A stretch of 64,000 bases of DNA from Quercus robur (GCF_932294415.1 NC_065542.1:2993501-3057500); one strand, 5' to 3'. Positions 11,821 to 25,000 are shown, counted from the first letter of the stretch. Numbers and translations are program-made. Notes: generated from the sequence alone by a model not told the origin.

Positions 11821-12310
11821 AAGTACTGTAAAAAAAAAAAATAGTTCCCAGCATTATGGGCCGTATTCTCCTCTTTCTCCTCTTTCTTTTTTGTAATAAT
11901 CGTATGGGCTATGTGACCCCAACCTTATGCGCCTGACAATAAATCTAATATGGGTTAAAACAGGCCCATTTGGGAATTTAGATTCATGATTCATCAATAT
12001 TCAATAGTTTTAATCTCTTTAAAAAAATTTAATTTTGAAATTTATTTTCTGAATAAGATATTTCCTTAAGAATTTTTTTTTTCATTAAATTTAAAATCAA
12101 AATTTATTCCTCGCTTTCAAATTGGTTAATTTGTTATAAAATAATTTGCAAAATTTGTTAAAAAAATAATTAATCTATTTCTATCTAAAATGATTGTAAT
12201 AACCTTTTTTTTTTTTTGGTTGAAAACAATAACTATCTCTTATTTGGGGTAACAACTTTTAAAACTTATATATTTCGAAAAAAAAGAAGAAAACTTCCAT
12301 TTTACTCATA
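11820..12310 (+). repeat. Segment copy R3 of the three-copy local repeat
   Basis: Most diverged copy. Shares 'gtatgggctatgtgacccca', 'gattcatgattcatcaat', 'ggttaatttgttataaaata' and 'acttccattttactcat' blocks in the same order as R1 and R2. Confidence 0.65.
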
Positions 12311-12727
12311 TTTTCCAGCTTTTCCATAACAACTAATTTACAACCAAAACCATGACTACAAAACTATGACTAAATTGTTTTTTTTTCCCACTTATCATTG
12401 ATGGAAAGATATTTCTTTCACCTATTCCCAAAGGGTAAAGTGAACCAAATTATTTGTCTTATATGGTATACCTAGGATATGATATCCACTGTGATGAAAA
12501 TGGTTTATTTCAAGTTTTCAACCGTATTAATCGTATCATTTTATTTATACTCATGAGGGAATGATAGACATTAAAATACTTTAATACACATTATTAAGAT
12601 CATAATACTTACCTATAATGGTCATACCCTAAAAAAACATAGTAATATTATAAAATTTTCCTATATATATATATATATCATTTTCTTCTCTCAAGGAATG
12701 TATTTTGCCATCTTTAATGAAATGACT

Positions 12728-13320
12728 CTAAGAGCATTATTATCAATTGTGTTAAAAAAAATGCTATTTTGACACATCAAAAAATTACTTTATCTATTTT
12801 AACACATCATTTAATAATATACCTTATGTCATATCTTCTATTCTTTCATCACCTTATTTAAATATTTTTTTATTTTTATTTTTGGGTAAACTATATATTT
12901 GGTTCCTATTTTATACACCATATTTCAATTTGATCTCTAACATTTTAGTATCGTGTCAATTTAGTTCATGTCGTTATCTTTTGGATGAAAGTTGATGACA
13001 TAGTAAATGGCTAAAATAAAATTTTAGTGTGTTTTCAAATCAATGAAAGCTAATTTTTTATTTTAGCCATTAAACGCGTTATCAATTTTCATACAAAAAA
13101 TAATTGTAGAAACTAAGTTGACACAGTTCTGAGATGTTACGGAGCAAATTGTCACAATTGAAAAGTTATGGACCAAATTGAAATATGATGTATAGGATAG
13201 AGACCAAATACATAATTTACCCTTATTTTTTTAATTATTTCTTTATAAATAGAGTAGAAAGAAAGTAATAAAATAATACCCAAATTTTAAACACATTAGC
13301 CGTATTAACAAAGGAAAAGT
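12728..13320. mobile_element. Possible hAT-like MITE, split by another MITE
   Basis: Begins 'agagcattattatcaattgt', like the ends of a very common plant MITE type, and seems to resume after the MITE at 12884-13222. The far end is not clear. Confidence 0.3.
12884..13222. mobile_element. Mutator-like MITE with ~110-bp terminal inverted repeats
   Basis: Starts GGGTAAACTATATATTTGG and ends with the inverted counterpart, ATACATAATTTACCC. The arms match over about 110 bp with scattered changes (e.g. 'tttcaatttg' against 'caaattgaaa'). Flanks share an 8-bp TTATTTTT direct repeat (12876-12883 and 13223-13230), near the 9 bp usual for Mutator-type elements. Noncoding. Confidence 0.75.
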
Positions 13321-13459
13321 GACTATAATACTAAAAAAAACAAAAACAAAAACAAAAAAACAAGTGTTTTGGAGATGATATTTTTAGGTGATGGATTTCC
13401 TTATTGAGAAGAAGAGGGCCTGCCATCACTAGAAATATGAGGTGATTTGCCTCAAAAGC

Positions 13460-13612
13460 CACGTGACAAAAATATAAACCTAACAATTGGACATAATCAT
13501 TAAGATGAGTGGAAAAAAAAATGATCTTCTTTGGATAAAATTAAAAACAAATTAAAGGAAAAGATTTTGTGAGGTGGAGCCAAGTAGTCCTAAGTTGACA
13601 TGGATACACGTG
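13460..13612. promoter_or_regulatory. Two G-box (CACGTG) sites upstream of the kinase gene
   Basis: CACGTG occurs at 13460-13465 and 13607-13612, about 1.2-1.4 kb before the kinase start codon and just ahead of a CT-rich stretch that may mark the leader. G-boxes bind bZIP and bHLH factors. Function here is inferred only. Confidence 0.4.
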
Positions 13613-14742
13613 GATTCTCTACTACATACTGCAGTGCACGTCTGCATTGTTTTCTTTTCTTTTTTTGCAAACAGTCACAAACTCTCTCTCTCGCTCTTAC
13701 AAGTTACAATCTCTACGTGTCTCTGCCAGAAGGACACAGATTCCTAACATTCCCATTTCTGTTTCATACATTATACATGTATCTATCTATCTAGATACAT
13801 GTTCATTTTCCTTGGAGATTCTCTCTCTCTCAAGAGAGATAGAGAGAGTTAAGCTAGGTCAGCTCAAACAAGCACCACTCTGTCATGTCCCAAAAACCTT
13901 TGGTTTTTCGCATTTCTAGGACTAACCCACTTCCGCAAATCTCTCTCTCTCTCTCTCTCTCTCACACATGACCCACATTCCAACTCAGGGCAATCTACAA
14001 GACCCTTAATTTTTTTTTCAATTCTTTTTTCACTTTTATACAATTTTTTTTTGAGATTTTCCATTAATGTCCTCTGCATTTCTTCAATCTCTAATCTTTG
14101 CATATACTAAAGGAAAAATACATTAATTTGAACTCTTTTGATTGTTTCTTTAATTGAAAACAAAAGCAGAAAAAGCCTGCAACCCAGAAACTCCTGCATC
14201 AAGAACATATTTGTTTTTTGTTCTTCTTTTTCATTTTTTTTTTTTCACATTTTAATTTCTTTTATGTTCAAAGCAGGATTTTCTGGTCTGGGTTTTTCAA
14301 GATCAATTTTGAACCTTTGAAATTGTATTGTTGTTTGTTGATTTTTATTGTACAATTTAACTTTTGAAATTTTACAGTATATAACATTCTTTGTCACATT
14401 TCTTTTTCTTTTGTTCTACAATTCTTGGATTCATTGATTTCCTTCCCACCCTCATTGTGATTAAAGATTGAAACCTTACAATTGGGTTCTCTAAAGTTTT
14501 GGAGCATTGATCTGCTGGAAGAAAATTCTGAGGCTGCAACTTCTTTATTCTGAAGGGTCTGGGAACCTAAGGCCAATCATATTGCATTGCAATTATAAAT
14601 AGGGGTAGGCTTTCTTTGTTCAAAAAGAATCAGAATCTTGATTCTTTTACTGGTTTCAAATTGAATTTGAGAGCACCCAGATTGAGAATTTGAGGAAATA
14701 TGATTTGCTGACACTGGAAGCTTTGGCTTTTGAGGAAAAAAA

Positions 14743-14837
14743 ATGCAGGTCTACCCATTTGATTATTGGTTATAACATTGCAAAAGGGATTGTTGTTGTT
14801 GTTGTTGTTGCTGCTGTATATGTTTAGAACATTCTGA
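14743..14837 (+). promoter_or_regulatory. Short upstream ORFs in the kinase leader
   Basis: Two small ORFs precede the kinase ATG: 14743-14775 (MQVYPFDYWL) and 14820-14837 (MFRTF), the second ending 9 nt before it. They matter only if this stretch is in the mature leader, which the sequence alone does not prove. Confidence 0.4.
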
Positions 14838-14846
14838 GGTGAGAAT

Positions 14847-17800
14847 ATGGGGTGCATTTGCTCCAAAGGAGCCTCAGACGCTGAAAAGATTGCTGATTGG
14901 GAGAGAGCGCAGGAGCTTAGTAAGTCAGTTCAAGTGATAGCTCCAGCTCCCTCTAAGAGACAGGAGGTGGTAGTAGAGGTAATAGGTGGTGGAGGAGTTG
15001 ATGGTTCATTTCGTCCGAAATCTAAGGCATCCTCAACAGTGAATTCGGGGTCTATCACGTCAGCAAAGGACACTGAAGAGAAGAAAAAAAGGATTGTGGA
15101 AAGACCAACCAATGGCCATCACCAAAGATGGGCAACAATGGATTTAGGATCAAGTGGAAGACATTCTGAGGTGTCTAAGATAATTAGCACGCCCCAAGGT
15201 GGTAAAGGGGAGCAAAGTGCGGCTGGGTGGCCGTCTTGGTTAACTGCAGTTGCAGGAGAAGCCATCAAAGGTTGGGTGCCTCGACGGGCAGAATCGTTTG
15301 AGAAGTTAGACAAAGTTAGTTTTCTAATTGATCACTTCTTTCAATGTCTCTTACTGAGTGCAATGCATGCCTTGTTTTATCATGTTGATAATGTTTTGAT
15401 TGTATCTCTTTTTGAGATAGGCCTCTACTATTGAAACACTGTCCTTGTTTGTTGATGTCAGTGGCCGTTTTGAAAGAATAGTTTTGTCATCATGTTTGAG
15501 ACTTGTATGCGATCTTGTGATACTGATAAGTACATGGATTTTAGCATGAGAATCATATGAACCATAAACTAGGAACCAACAAAAATCCTACGTATAAATG
15601 ATATTTCTATATCATTTTCTTTAAACTGCATGAGATTTTTTTTTCTTTTCAGGAATAAATATTTCTTAAAATGAGATACTGATGAAAGGAAACAAAATTG
15701 GTGGAGTGGGACAAGCTTATATATCTTAACTTGATAGAAATATGAGGTTCATCCCATTTTAATAACTAAAATAACATATCAAAATTTATTAATACAAAAC
15801 AGGATGTGAAAGTATTGCAACTCCTTAAGATTTATAGTTAGAATATATTGACTTTAATTGTTATTTCCTTGAAAATGCTAAGTTCAATATACATATGTTG
15901 CTTACACGTTGCTTAAGTGAAAATTGAGTAGTTTGGGGGAGAAAAAAAAAATGAGGGGTTAGCAATTGTAGTTTCAATCAAAGTAAGATATCTCAACATA
16001 GTGATAAATATTCAAAAACTTTGAAGTTTTTTCTTCCTTTTTTAAGTTCTAAGTGAAATTTGAGCATGGCAGTGTTATCAGGAACTAAAATTATTCTCTT
16101 TACTAGATAGAGGTATCGTTTTTCTTCTTGTGGTATAGGATTTTGATTTGTAGTTATAGGCTCGTTCAATATCTTATATATTGATGTCCAGATGGGATGC
16201 TATTAATGCAGATTGGACAAGGAACTTACAGCAGTGTATATAAGGCTCGTGACCTTGACACTGGCAAAATTGTTGCATTGAAGAAAGTTCGATTTCTAAA
16301 TATGGATCCAGAAAGTGTACGATTTATGGCTAGGGAAATCCATATTCTGCGTAAACTTGACCATCCAAATGTTATGAAGCTTGAGGGAATAGTTACATCA
16401 AGGATGTCAAGCAGCTTGTACCTTGTCTTTGAGTACATGGACCATGACCTTGCTGGGCTTGCAGCAACACGTAGTATCAAGTTTACCGAACCACAGGTAC
16501 CTTCTCTTCTATCACTTACTCTTAAAAATTTGAAGGTATCCATTTTGATTTTGAGCATGGTTTCTTAATGCAAAGGGTGTTCAGGCCCAAAAAGAAAAAG
16601 TACATGGTGGACCTACCAGATTTATATTTGGACTGTAATATACTAAGCAGTTAATGGTAGACATTTCATGGTTCATTAAGAGCTTTCCTAATCTCTTTTT
16701 CAACAATTACAAATATTTTGATGAATTTAATTTATTTTATTTTAAAAAGAGAGATACACCTAGCCAGTTGAAATAGACAAAAAGAAGAATATTCAAAGCT
16801 ATATGGAGGTTTTGATTAAATTTATTTTGCCTTGGGCATTTTTTCACTATGATCAAGATACTAAGCTTCTGCCTTGTCTTTTTTTCTTGTTCATTAATTT
16901 CTTCTTTTTATAATTCATGGAAATAAATCATTTCTGGCAATTTGGCAGCCAAAAGAAATGAGGGGATTCACTTTTTCAACAAATACCAGAAGTTTGAATT
17001 TTATATGCACTTGGCATCTCTTCTGCCCAGTGCCCACATTCTTCATGTTCTGTAATTTTCATATGGGGAAAAGATTGACATGAAATTTTCCTTTTTTACT
17101 TGTTCCATTTAACAGATTTCTTTGCTCGAAATGATGCTAGTCTAAAATTGATATTTATACGATGTGCTTGCAGATTAAATGTTACATGCAACAGTTGTTT
17201 TGTGGCCTTGAGCACTGCCATAGTCGTGGTATTCTTCACCGAGACATCAAGGGTTCAAATCTTCTGATTGACAATAATGGAGTTCTTAAGATTGGAGACT
17301 TTGGTTTGGCCACCTTTTATGAGCCTGATCAAGAGCAGCCGTTGACAAGCCGTGTTGTAACTCTGTGGTATAGAGCACCTGAGCTCTTGCTTGGGGCTAC
17401 AGAGTATGGGGCTGCTATTGATATGTGGAGCTCGGGTTGCATCCTAGCAGAACTGTTTGCTGGGAAGCCTATTATGCCTGGAAGAACAGAGGTAATCCCC
17501 TTATAGGATTAAATTGCTTGGATTGTATGCATACTTTGTAAGGTGTAAGGAACATCATCATCTATGCTAATCAGCACTGAGAACTCAGAGCTGATCCTGG
17601 TTTTGAATTTATTTTAATATAGTAGTAACATAAAAACATATCATTTACTCCTTCAAATATTTTTTAATGGTGGTCAATAACATCCCAACTATTACTAGGT
17701 GGAACAAATGCATAAGATTTTTAAGCTTTGTGGGTCACCCTCTGAGGACTACTGGCAAAAATCAAAATTGCCTCATGCAACTAGTTTCAAACCTCAACAT

Positions 17801-18660
17801 CGATACAGGCGTTTTGTTGCTGACACATTCAAAGACTTTCCCTCTTCTGCTTTGGCTCTTGTTGATAAACTCCTTTCAATAGAACCAGAGAAACGAGGAT
17901 CAGCAGCATCTGCACTTAGAAGTGAGGTAACTTTGAGTTTTCCTTTGTATCCTTTGGACCTTACGCCTAACTTGAGGTAATTAACCTCATTTATGTGTGT
18001 TTCAATTATTGGATTTATAATTTGGACTTTTCCATTTCAGTTCTTCACAACAAAGCCCCTACCTTGTGAGCCATCAAGTTTACCAAAATATCCTCCAAGC
18101 AAGGAGATTGATGCCAAGCTTCGAGATGAGGAAGAAAGAAGGTATGCTTTGTTGGACATTGTTTCAATAGTTGCAAAGACAACTAAAATTTTAGTAAGAA
18201 TACCATATTTCAAATCAATTGTTCCTCACATTAAAAAAAAATATATCAATTGTTTCTCATATAAATCTTAAAAAAATGATATTAAAATTTCATTATACTT
18301 AAAATAATTAATATAACAAAATAAATATATTCATTCTATTAGTTATCTTTCTAATTACATAAAATAAAGGGTAAAATACTATTTTGATCTCTAAACTTTA
18401 CTAAAAGTTTGTTTTTCGTCTCTAAACTTTAAAAAGTTCTTTCAATAGTTTAGGGACGAAAAACAAACTTTTAGTAAAATTTAAGGACATAAATAAAATA
18501 TTTTCAATAGTTTATGGACGAAATATGAACTTTTCAATAGTTTAGAAACGAAAAATTAACTTCTTAAAGTTTAGGGATGAAAAACAAATTTTTGGTAAAG
18601 TTTAGGGACCAAAATAATATTTTACCCTAAAATAAATAACACAATGTTAGTTCCACATAC

Positions 18661-18698
<38 letters not shown>

Positions 18699-20211
18699 CA
18701 CATGTCACTAAAAGGAATCAGGAAATTTAAAGGGTTAAGATTAATTTTTAGTGAATTCACAATTTTTTTTTTTTTTAGTTTTTGTGTCAATTTTTGTCAA
18801 GGCAACTAAACATAAGGAATAATGTCATATTGTAAATCTAATATTATTATTCCAACTAAAAATTATTTCTTAAATAAAGTTTATTAAAATAATCTTATAA
18901 ATTCATTTAATATAAATAACTAATGCACAACTATAGATAATTAGTATATACATTTACTCTATTAGCTGATTCAATGAACTACTAATTTAATATAAATGCA
19001 AACTCTGTGAAGAAGAAGCCTAAATAAAAAGAACTTCAAAGAATGTGCCACTTGGCACAATCCCATGTTGTCCAACATGAGATCTCTACTTTTATGTATA
19101 TATTGATATTGATTGATTTGTGTGGAAGCCTCAAATGTAACATTTTGCAGAGCTTGAAATTAGAGTCCCTTTTTTTTTTAGATTTTGTTGAAATTTCTAG
19201 GTGGTGATGCCTTGAAATTTTATTGGGATGTTGCAATAAACGCAGTCTTTTTTATTTCAGGAGAAAAGCTGAAAATGTAAAAGGACGTGGTGCTGATTCT
19301 GTCAGAAGGGGTTTAAGAGATGCCAAGGCAGTGCCAACACCAGAATTCAACGCCCAGGGAGATGTTTCTTTGAAGGTATTTTAAGGCTTGAATGACAACT
19401 AATAATTATTATTAGTGTAATTTTCATTTCACTCATCTGGCTAACTTAAACATGACAGGGGCAGACTAATCCCAAAACCTCCAGTCACAAGTACGATCCC
19501 ACGGAGGAAAGTGGGTCTGGTTTCCGGATGGAGCCACCTAGAGGAGCTAGGAAGAATGGCTACACTCATTCTAGTTCAGTGGCACACACTAGTTTAGTAG
19601 GATCATCATTGAACAGGCCGGGAGCCCCTGCAAGATACAATGGTGAGTCAAAGGCACAGAAGTCTCACATGCCTCCGGCAGCTGCAGACCCGTCCAATTC
19701 TCCGCATAAAGATGAAAGAGTAGCTAGAAAAGAACCTGGAATGGTAATAACTAACTTTTTCTGCTCATAATCCTTCCTTAACTATGTACTTTTCTTTCAC
19801 AAGTCAAAACTGTGGACCTGAAAACTAATACATGAACTTTTGGGCTGTCATAACATAAGCTACTTGTGACAGCACTCAATTTATATAATAATATTTTGAC
19901 GAATTTGTAAGTTTACTTTTTATTTAGCCAAGAATTTTTACAATGTTTTCCAATGCAAAATATACACTTTTTGTACATTTATTTCCTGATATTGAGTTAT
20001 CACCAAGTATTTAAGATTACTGACTCTTCTCGTTTGATTACAGGGATATGTACCAAAGAAGAACAGAATCCACTACTCTGGACCGTTGATGCCACCAGGA
20101 GGAAACATTGAAGATATGCTCAAAGAGCATGAGAGACAAATCCAACAAGCTGTTCGTAAAGCACGACTTGACAAGACCAGAACCAATAAAAACTACGATG
20201 GTTACCATTAA
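14847..20211 (+). CDS. CDK-like Ser/Thr protein kinase with N-myristoylation motif (At1g54610/IBS1 type)
   Basis: Eight exons: 14847-15314, 16212-16496, 17174-17491, 17699-17926, 18041-18141, 19261-19375, 19459-19743, 20044-20211; 655 residues, all junctions GT-AG and in phase. The N terminus MGCICSKG carries Gly2 for myristoylation and nearby Cys for palmitoylation, which suggests membrane attachment. A 150-residue low-complexity leader precedes the kinase domain: GQGTYSSV loop, VALKK lysine (about residue 180), PESVRF at the cyclin-contact helix position, HRDIKGSN (Asp about 275), DFG (about 293), then VVTLWYRAPELLLG. All catalytic residues are present. The helix motif is of the CDKC/CDK9-like plant group rather than PSTAIRE. 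The basic, Ser/Pro-rich tail ends near LMPPGGNIEDMLKEHERQIQ, a feature I associate with this plant subgroup. Intron 5 contains a MITE. Substrates and cyclin partner are unknown from sequence. Confidence 0.95.
18369..18627. mobile_element. Mutator-like MITE in intron 5 of the kinase gene
   Basis: 259 bp, GGGTAAAATACT at the left and the inverted ATATTTTACCC at the right. Arms of about 60 bp match (ctctaaactttactaaaag against its complement). It is flanked by perfect 9-bp direct repeats TAAAATAAA (18360-18368 and 18628-18636), the Mutator target length. The interior holds three further 'caatagttta(g/t)(g/a)' repeats. Noncoding. Confidence 0.85.
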
Positions 20212-20994
20212 AGAAATGTTTCATGATTCTCAAAATTTGAAACTTCTCTTCCTTGGTAGGAATGGATTTTCTATGACCTGGCTGTTCTGACCAGTGAATT
20301 TATCGTGCATGCCAGCCGGAAGCTTCTTTCGTGATCACCACATACTGAATAGAGATAATATGCCACTAAGGTTTAAACCAAGAATAAGGTGATTATAGTT
20401 CTGCCCCCCCTTCCTCCCCTAAAGAAGAAAAGAAAAAGACGAGAAGAAAACAAGGCATTCAGACGGTTGTATGTGCTGCGGGGTTGCTTTGAAATTGTCA
20501 AGTTAGAAGGATCTGTGATTATTTCTTTGGTTGCTTAGACATTATGTGCAGGTTTTTGCTTTGTATAGTAGAAAGGGTTTGTTCAATTGAAGCCACTATA
20601 TACATGCAATGTATAAATATTCATTTTCTTTTCATGTATTTTACTTGTACTTACGAGAAAGGAATATACAGAATTTTAGTCACGTGTGCTAATCTGTTAA
20701 CAGTTTTGGGCATTAGTTACCAGCTTTTGATGAGTAATAAATCTTAGATCTTAAATTTTATTTTTTGATCAACATTAATTACTAATTACTAATTACTGGT
20801 TAAAAGAATGAGGGATAAAGAGGAGAGGGGGTGGTGGGGGGGAACATTGAGAAAAGCACTTTTTGGGAGCCCCAATTTCTTAATAGATTCTGAAATGATT
20901 TGTTACATTTTCTGTAGTAGCCTACACAAATTTTGCAAACAATGTAAAGACATCTTACAGGGAAGCTGGGAAAAAGAAATACAGAATCTGACAA
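20212..20994. other. 3' flank of the kinase gene
   Basis: Likely 3' UTR in the first 500 bases; AATAAA occurs near 20736. Beyond about 20750 it is AT-rich with a G-rich patch (20824-20842). No gene seen. Confidence 0.4.
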
Positions 20995-21306
20995 TTACTC
21001 AGTTCTGGTCTTGCTGAGTCTTGGGAGAGGAGCTAGATACTTTCCTAGCCTGGTCATATTTTCCACAAAAATGTTACCACAAGTATAAACCTGCACTGCT
21101 TCTGTTGATGGATCATCAAATGGCTGCAGAAATTAGTGAATGCTAATGCAGTTTGATCAGTGTACATAATCATTGTCATTTGGATTCAGGGATTTAATAT
21201 TTTTGGCATCTCCTGCATCCTACTGACCTGTTCTCTCTGATGGTGTCAACTCTTGCTAAAATAATGTTGATAGCATTAGAAACATTCTCACCTCCTTCAT
21301 GAATAA
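20995..21306 (-). CDS. Two orphan exons of an unrecognised protein C terminus
   Basis: Minus-strand exons 21306-21224 and 21123-20995 join in phase (AG acceptors at both; donor GTAGGA is weak) and end in TAA at 20995. They read IHEGGENVSNAINIILARVD, then TIRENRS, joined to PFDDPSTEAVQVYTCGNIF, VENMTRLGKYLAPLPRL and SKTRTE. Composition and splice signals look like real protein, but I do not recognise the family. No further exons were found before the UPF0301 stop at 22016 on the same strand, so this may be the tail of a gene whose other exons I missed, an alternative 3' end, or a relic. Confidence 0.35.
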
Positions 21307-21440
21307 CTAAAGTGCATACGTACATGATCCAGCTAAGAGGTGCTCAAATTGTTCAAGTTTAGTGGAGGACAACTATTTTCCTTATTTCAGTCTGATCCTT
21401 GGAAAGACAGCAATAAATCCTCTTGCAAATATTCTAACAT

Positions 21441-21477
<37 letters not shown>
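21441..21477. repeat. (GT)n microsatellite
   Basis: About 17 GT units with one GC interruption near the start. Confidence 0.85.
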
Positions 21478-21479
<2 letters not shown>

Positions 21480-22015
21480 TGCCAATAAAATAGGGAGAGA
21501 AGCTGGTGGAATTCAAACCTCAGTGCCCAGGAACCACAAGAGGTGCTGGATCCATTTGGGTATCCCTTGCACCTAACCTATTGAATCATGACTACTCTCT
21601 GTGGAAGTTTATTTCAAAACAAAGGAAATCACTATCATCATTAGACTCAAACTTCCCCACAAGTATTTCTGATGATGTCTAAAGCTTGTACCACTAGATC
21701 AATTAGCCAATTACAGAAATAAACTGCATCACTGTTACAAAGCTATTTGTAATTGCTTAACTTCTTATCAATGAGGTAACCTAAAGAGTATCATTACATA
21801 CAAAAACATATAAGGTTCTCTAATTATAAATAAAATAAAATAGAACCGGGGGAAAAAGGAAAACAAAAGGCTTAAGAAACAGAAAGAAGATCTACTGATT
21901 TGAAAAGCCAGAGAACTTTCTGTACAATTGGCTTTACTAATAATTTGATTACATGTCTCCCTTCAACTCTTCGATTGGTTTTTATTTAGTAAACAAGCAT
22001 AGGCTCATCCAATAA

Positions 22016-25000
22016 CTACATATCTTGCTTAGGCTTCCGGCTCAATTCTGAATAGTGACCACCCATTAGTTGCAATATCTCCTCCCACAAACCTTCTGAT
22101 GATGAATCTGATGAAGCCCCACAAATCAAATTTGAGCTGCAAGCAGCCACATACCAATAATCAGATTCAATCTCCTCTCTCAATTGGTCCAGCTGCCACC
22201 CAGCATAACCAACAAAGAATCTGAAATCCTGAGGCTTAAGAATACCCTTCTTTACCAACACTGCAGCTTCATCCAAACTGTTTCGAGCACCAAAGCACAG
22301 GCCTGGGATCACCTCTTCAAATCCAGGAAGCTTTGATTTTTCCCCAGTTTTTAACAAAAACATGCTTGCCTCAAGAGGTCCCCCAAAATGCAAGGAACAA
22401 TCAGAAAAGGTGGTTGCTAGATCAAGATTAGTGGGTTTCATGTGTTTGATCTTTTTGTGAAGTGGACGGTTGATGACAATCCCAAACGGGCCTTCTTGTG
22501 GGTGTCTGGTTCCAGATCTAAGAAGGAGAACAACAGTTCTCTCGAAAGTTCGCACTCCATCAAGTTTTTCTGTGGCAACAAGGACACAGCCAGTCTCAGG
22601 TACTGGAATGGGATGGGCCCATTTAAGGCCAAGAGGTTTGGACTCATGGGGCTTCACATCCTGGTTGTGAGTATCAGTCTCAACCTTTTCCGCCTGCAAA
22701 ATAATCATTTTTGAGTATGAATTTTAATTCTACAAAAGAATAAAAGTGATTTTTACAGTTTATGAAGCATGATTTTGAACCATCTTGTCTACTTTGTTAA
22801 ATCACACAAGCATTCAACATTTACAAGTGGTTCGCATAACCAAAAAGGGGGGCCTAAATTTCCAAAAACCTTATAGATGGAGGTTAATCTCATCTAATTT
22901 AACTCTCAAACCAATATCCACCACAATTGCAAACTGGTAGATTTGTGCCAGGCATCAAAACCTAATGAACCCCAGAGGAATCAGATTATAAGCAGGTGAC
23001 TATTTGACCCAACAAACCAGCACTGTGCCAGCTCTTAAGGCATGTAAGGAAATTTTTCACAAACTATCCAAATTAATAGCCTTACCCTCCCATGGAAGGC
23101 TAGATAATTAAAAACAACAAACCAGACAAGCCCATAACGGATGGGGTCAATCTAATACAAACATTAGCACTTCTAAAAAGCTCTTATCTCAGTGCCTTAA
23201 TGTTGTACATCACATTGAGTGAAACACATGATACATTTGGGACTTTACAAATAGTACCGTTCAATTTCAGGAAGATAACAGCTATGCTAAGAGAGAAATA
23301 TATCACCTGCTCCCGAGCAAATAGGTTCGCTCTGAACTCTCTCCAGTCCAAGCTTGTACGCTCAGATTTATTGGAAGCAGTGTCATTGGATTTGTTTCCA
23401 TCAGAAGAATTGTTCTTTTTCTTCCCATCTCCTTCTGGAATAGAACGATCACCATTTCCTGTATTTCATTAACAACAAAATATTTCTTATTCGGTCACAT
23501 TTAAGTATTCAATTTTTAAGTTATAAAATGACAAAAATAGATCAGATCCTACTCCATGCTCAATGAGAATTAGTACCATATGAACGTTAACATCTGCACT
23601 ATTGGTGCGGACACCACATGATAACACATCTGTGGAGATTATCTTTATCATTTATGTTATCTTTATTTAGGTTTATCTTTAGTATTGGATTAGTATTTGA
23701 GATTGTTAGGATAATCGTATTAGTATTTGAGATGGTTAAGGATTTGTTTAAGAGAGTTTATTTTTATCATTGTAATTCCTGGAAGCTGTATATAAAGCTC
23801 TAGATGGTTCCTTTTGTATTTTATAGACTATTATTATTATTGAGATTATTTGTAGAGATTGCATAGTATTTGTTTGGTGGTGATTCCAAACACCTTAGGT
23901 GGGAAGCCTAAGGTTCTATGGTAGGACTAATCTAGGTGGGAAGCCTAGGTTGTCCTACATCAACTATTTTGCAATAACATTCCATTTTGCATTGAAGAAG
24001 AACACATTCTGATTTCCATAGTTGATACACCTAGAACCAATTCGTAAGAATGACTAGAAAAAAAAATCCACACTTTCATGAATCATAATCCTCGATCAAT
24101 ATTCAAGGTCCCTCAATCATCTTTGCGCATGGAATTTGTGACTAATGAGAAAACATCATAAATCCTCCAGTGCTACCCTAAATTCTACCCACAAAACTGG
24201 ATGTATTGTCTTTATAATGGTAGGACGCTATTTTTCCCAAAGAGTAGACAATAACTTAAGCAAGGTCTAGGCATACAATTCTAGTGGAGTTGTTACCTAG
24301 CATACATAGACAGCAACTACGCACCAACATGTCAGATTCTGACATGGTGACCAAAACATGTCTTCTATCCAAAGTGGTGGAACACATTATCTTTCAGGAA
24401 GCAAGTGTATATTTAATTAAGAAAAATATTAAAAATGAAATTAAAGACTCAAAAAATTTCATGAAAAAATCATTTGCACATGCGTCAGTTGATCATTTAA
24501 CATTTTCACAACAAAAATAAGTAATGGTGGAATTTATAAGAAGCCAACGATTCTTTTTATGGGGGAAAGAGAAACATTTAAGGGAACAATGATATAAAGC
24601 CTTAAAGAAGTATCAGCCAAATATATCAATATAATCAGAGACAAGTATAATAGACTATTACTAACATGTGAAGAAATAGAAGAGAGAAGATAAATTTCTA
24701 ATCAAAATAAGCTTATGCCAAAGATTACACCAAGGCCCTATCTGTTTGCTGATCATACAGTCATACAATATTTTAATTGTCTAAATTACTGTTAAATTTT
24801 AAGCTAAACTTGTAACAAGACTAAAAAAAACATCACAAAACTGGGAGAAAAAACAAGGGAATAGTAATAAAAGATGACGGCGAGCTTGAATAAACTATTC
24901 ATGAGAAGGGGATATGGTCAGAATCCCACCAAAGCAGGCAGAGAAGTGTGTCTAAATAGTGTGATTGCATTATACCTATTAAAAGAAATTGAAAGAAGAA

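Noticed and set aside
22442-22714. Two + strand frames of 66-90 residues
   Set aside because: Antisense shadow of the conserved YqgE/AlgH exon.
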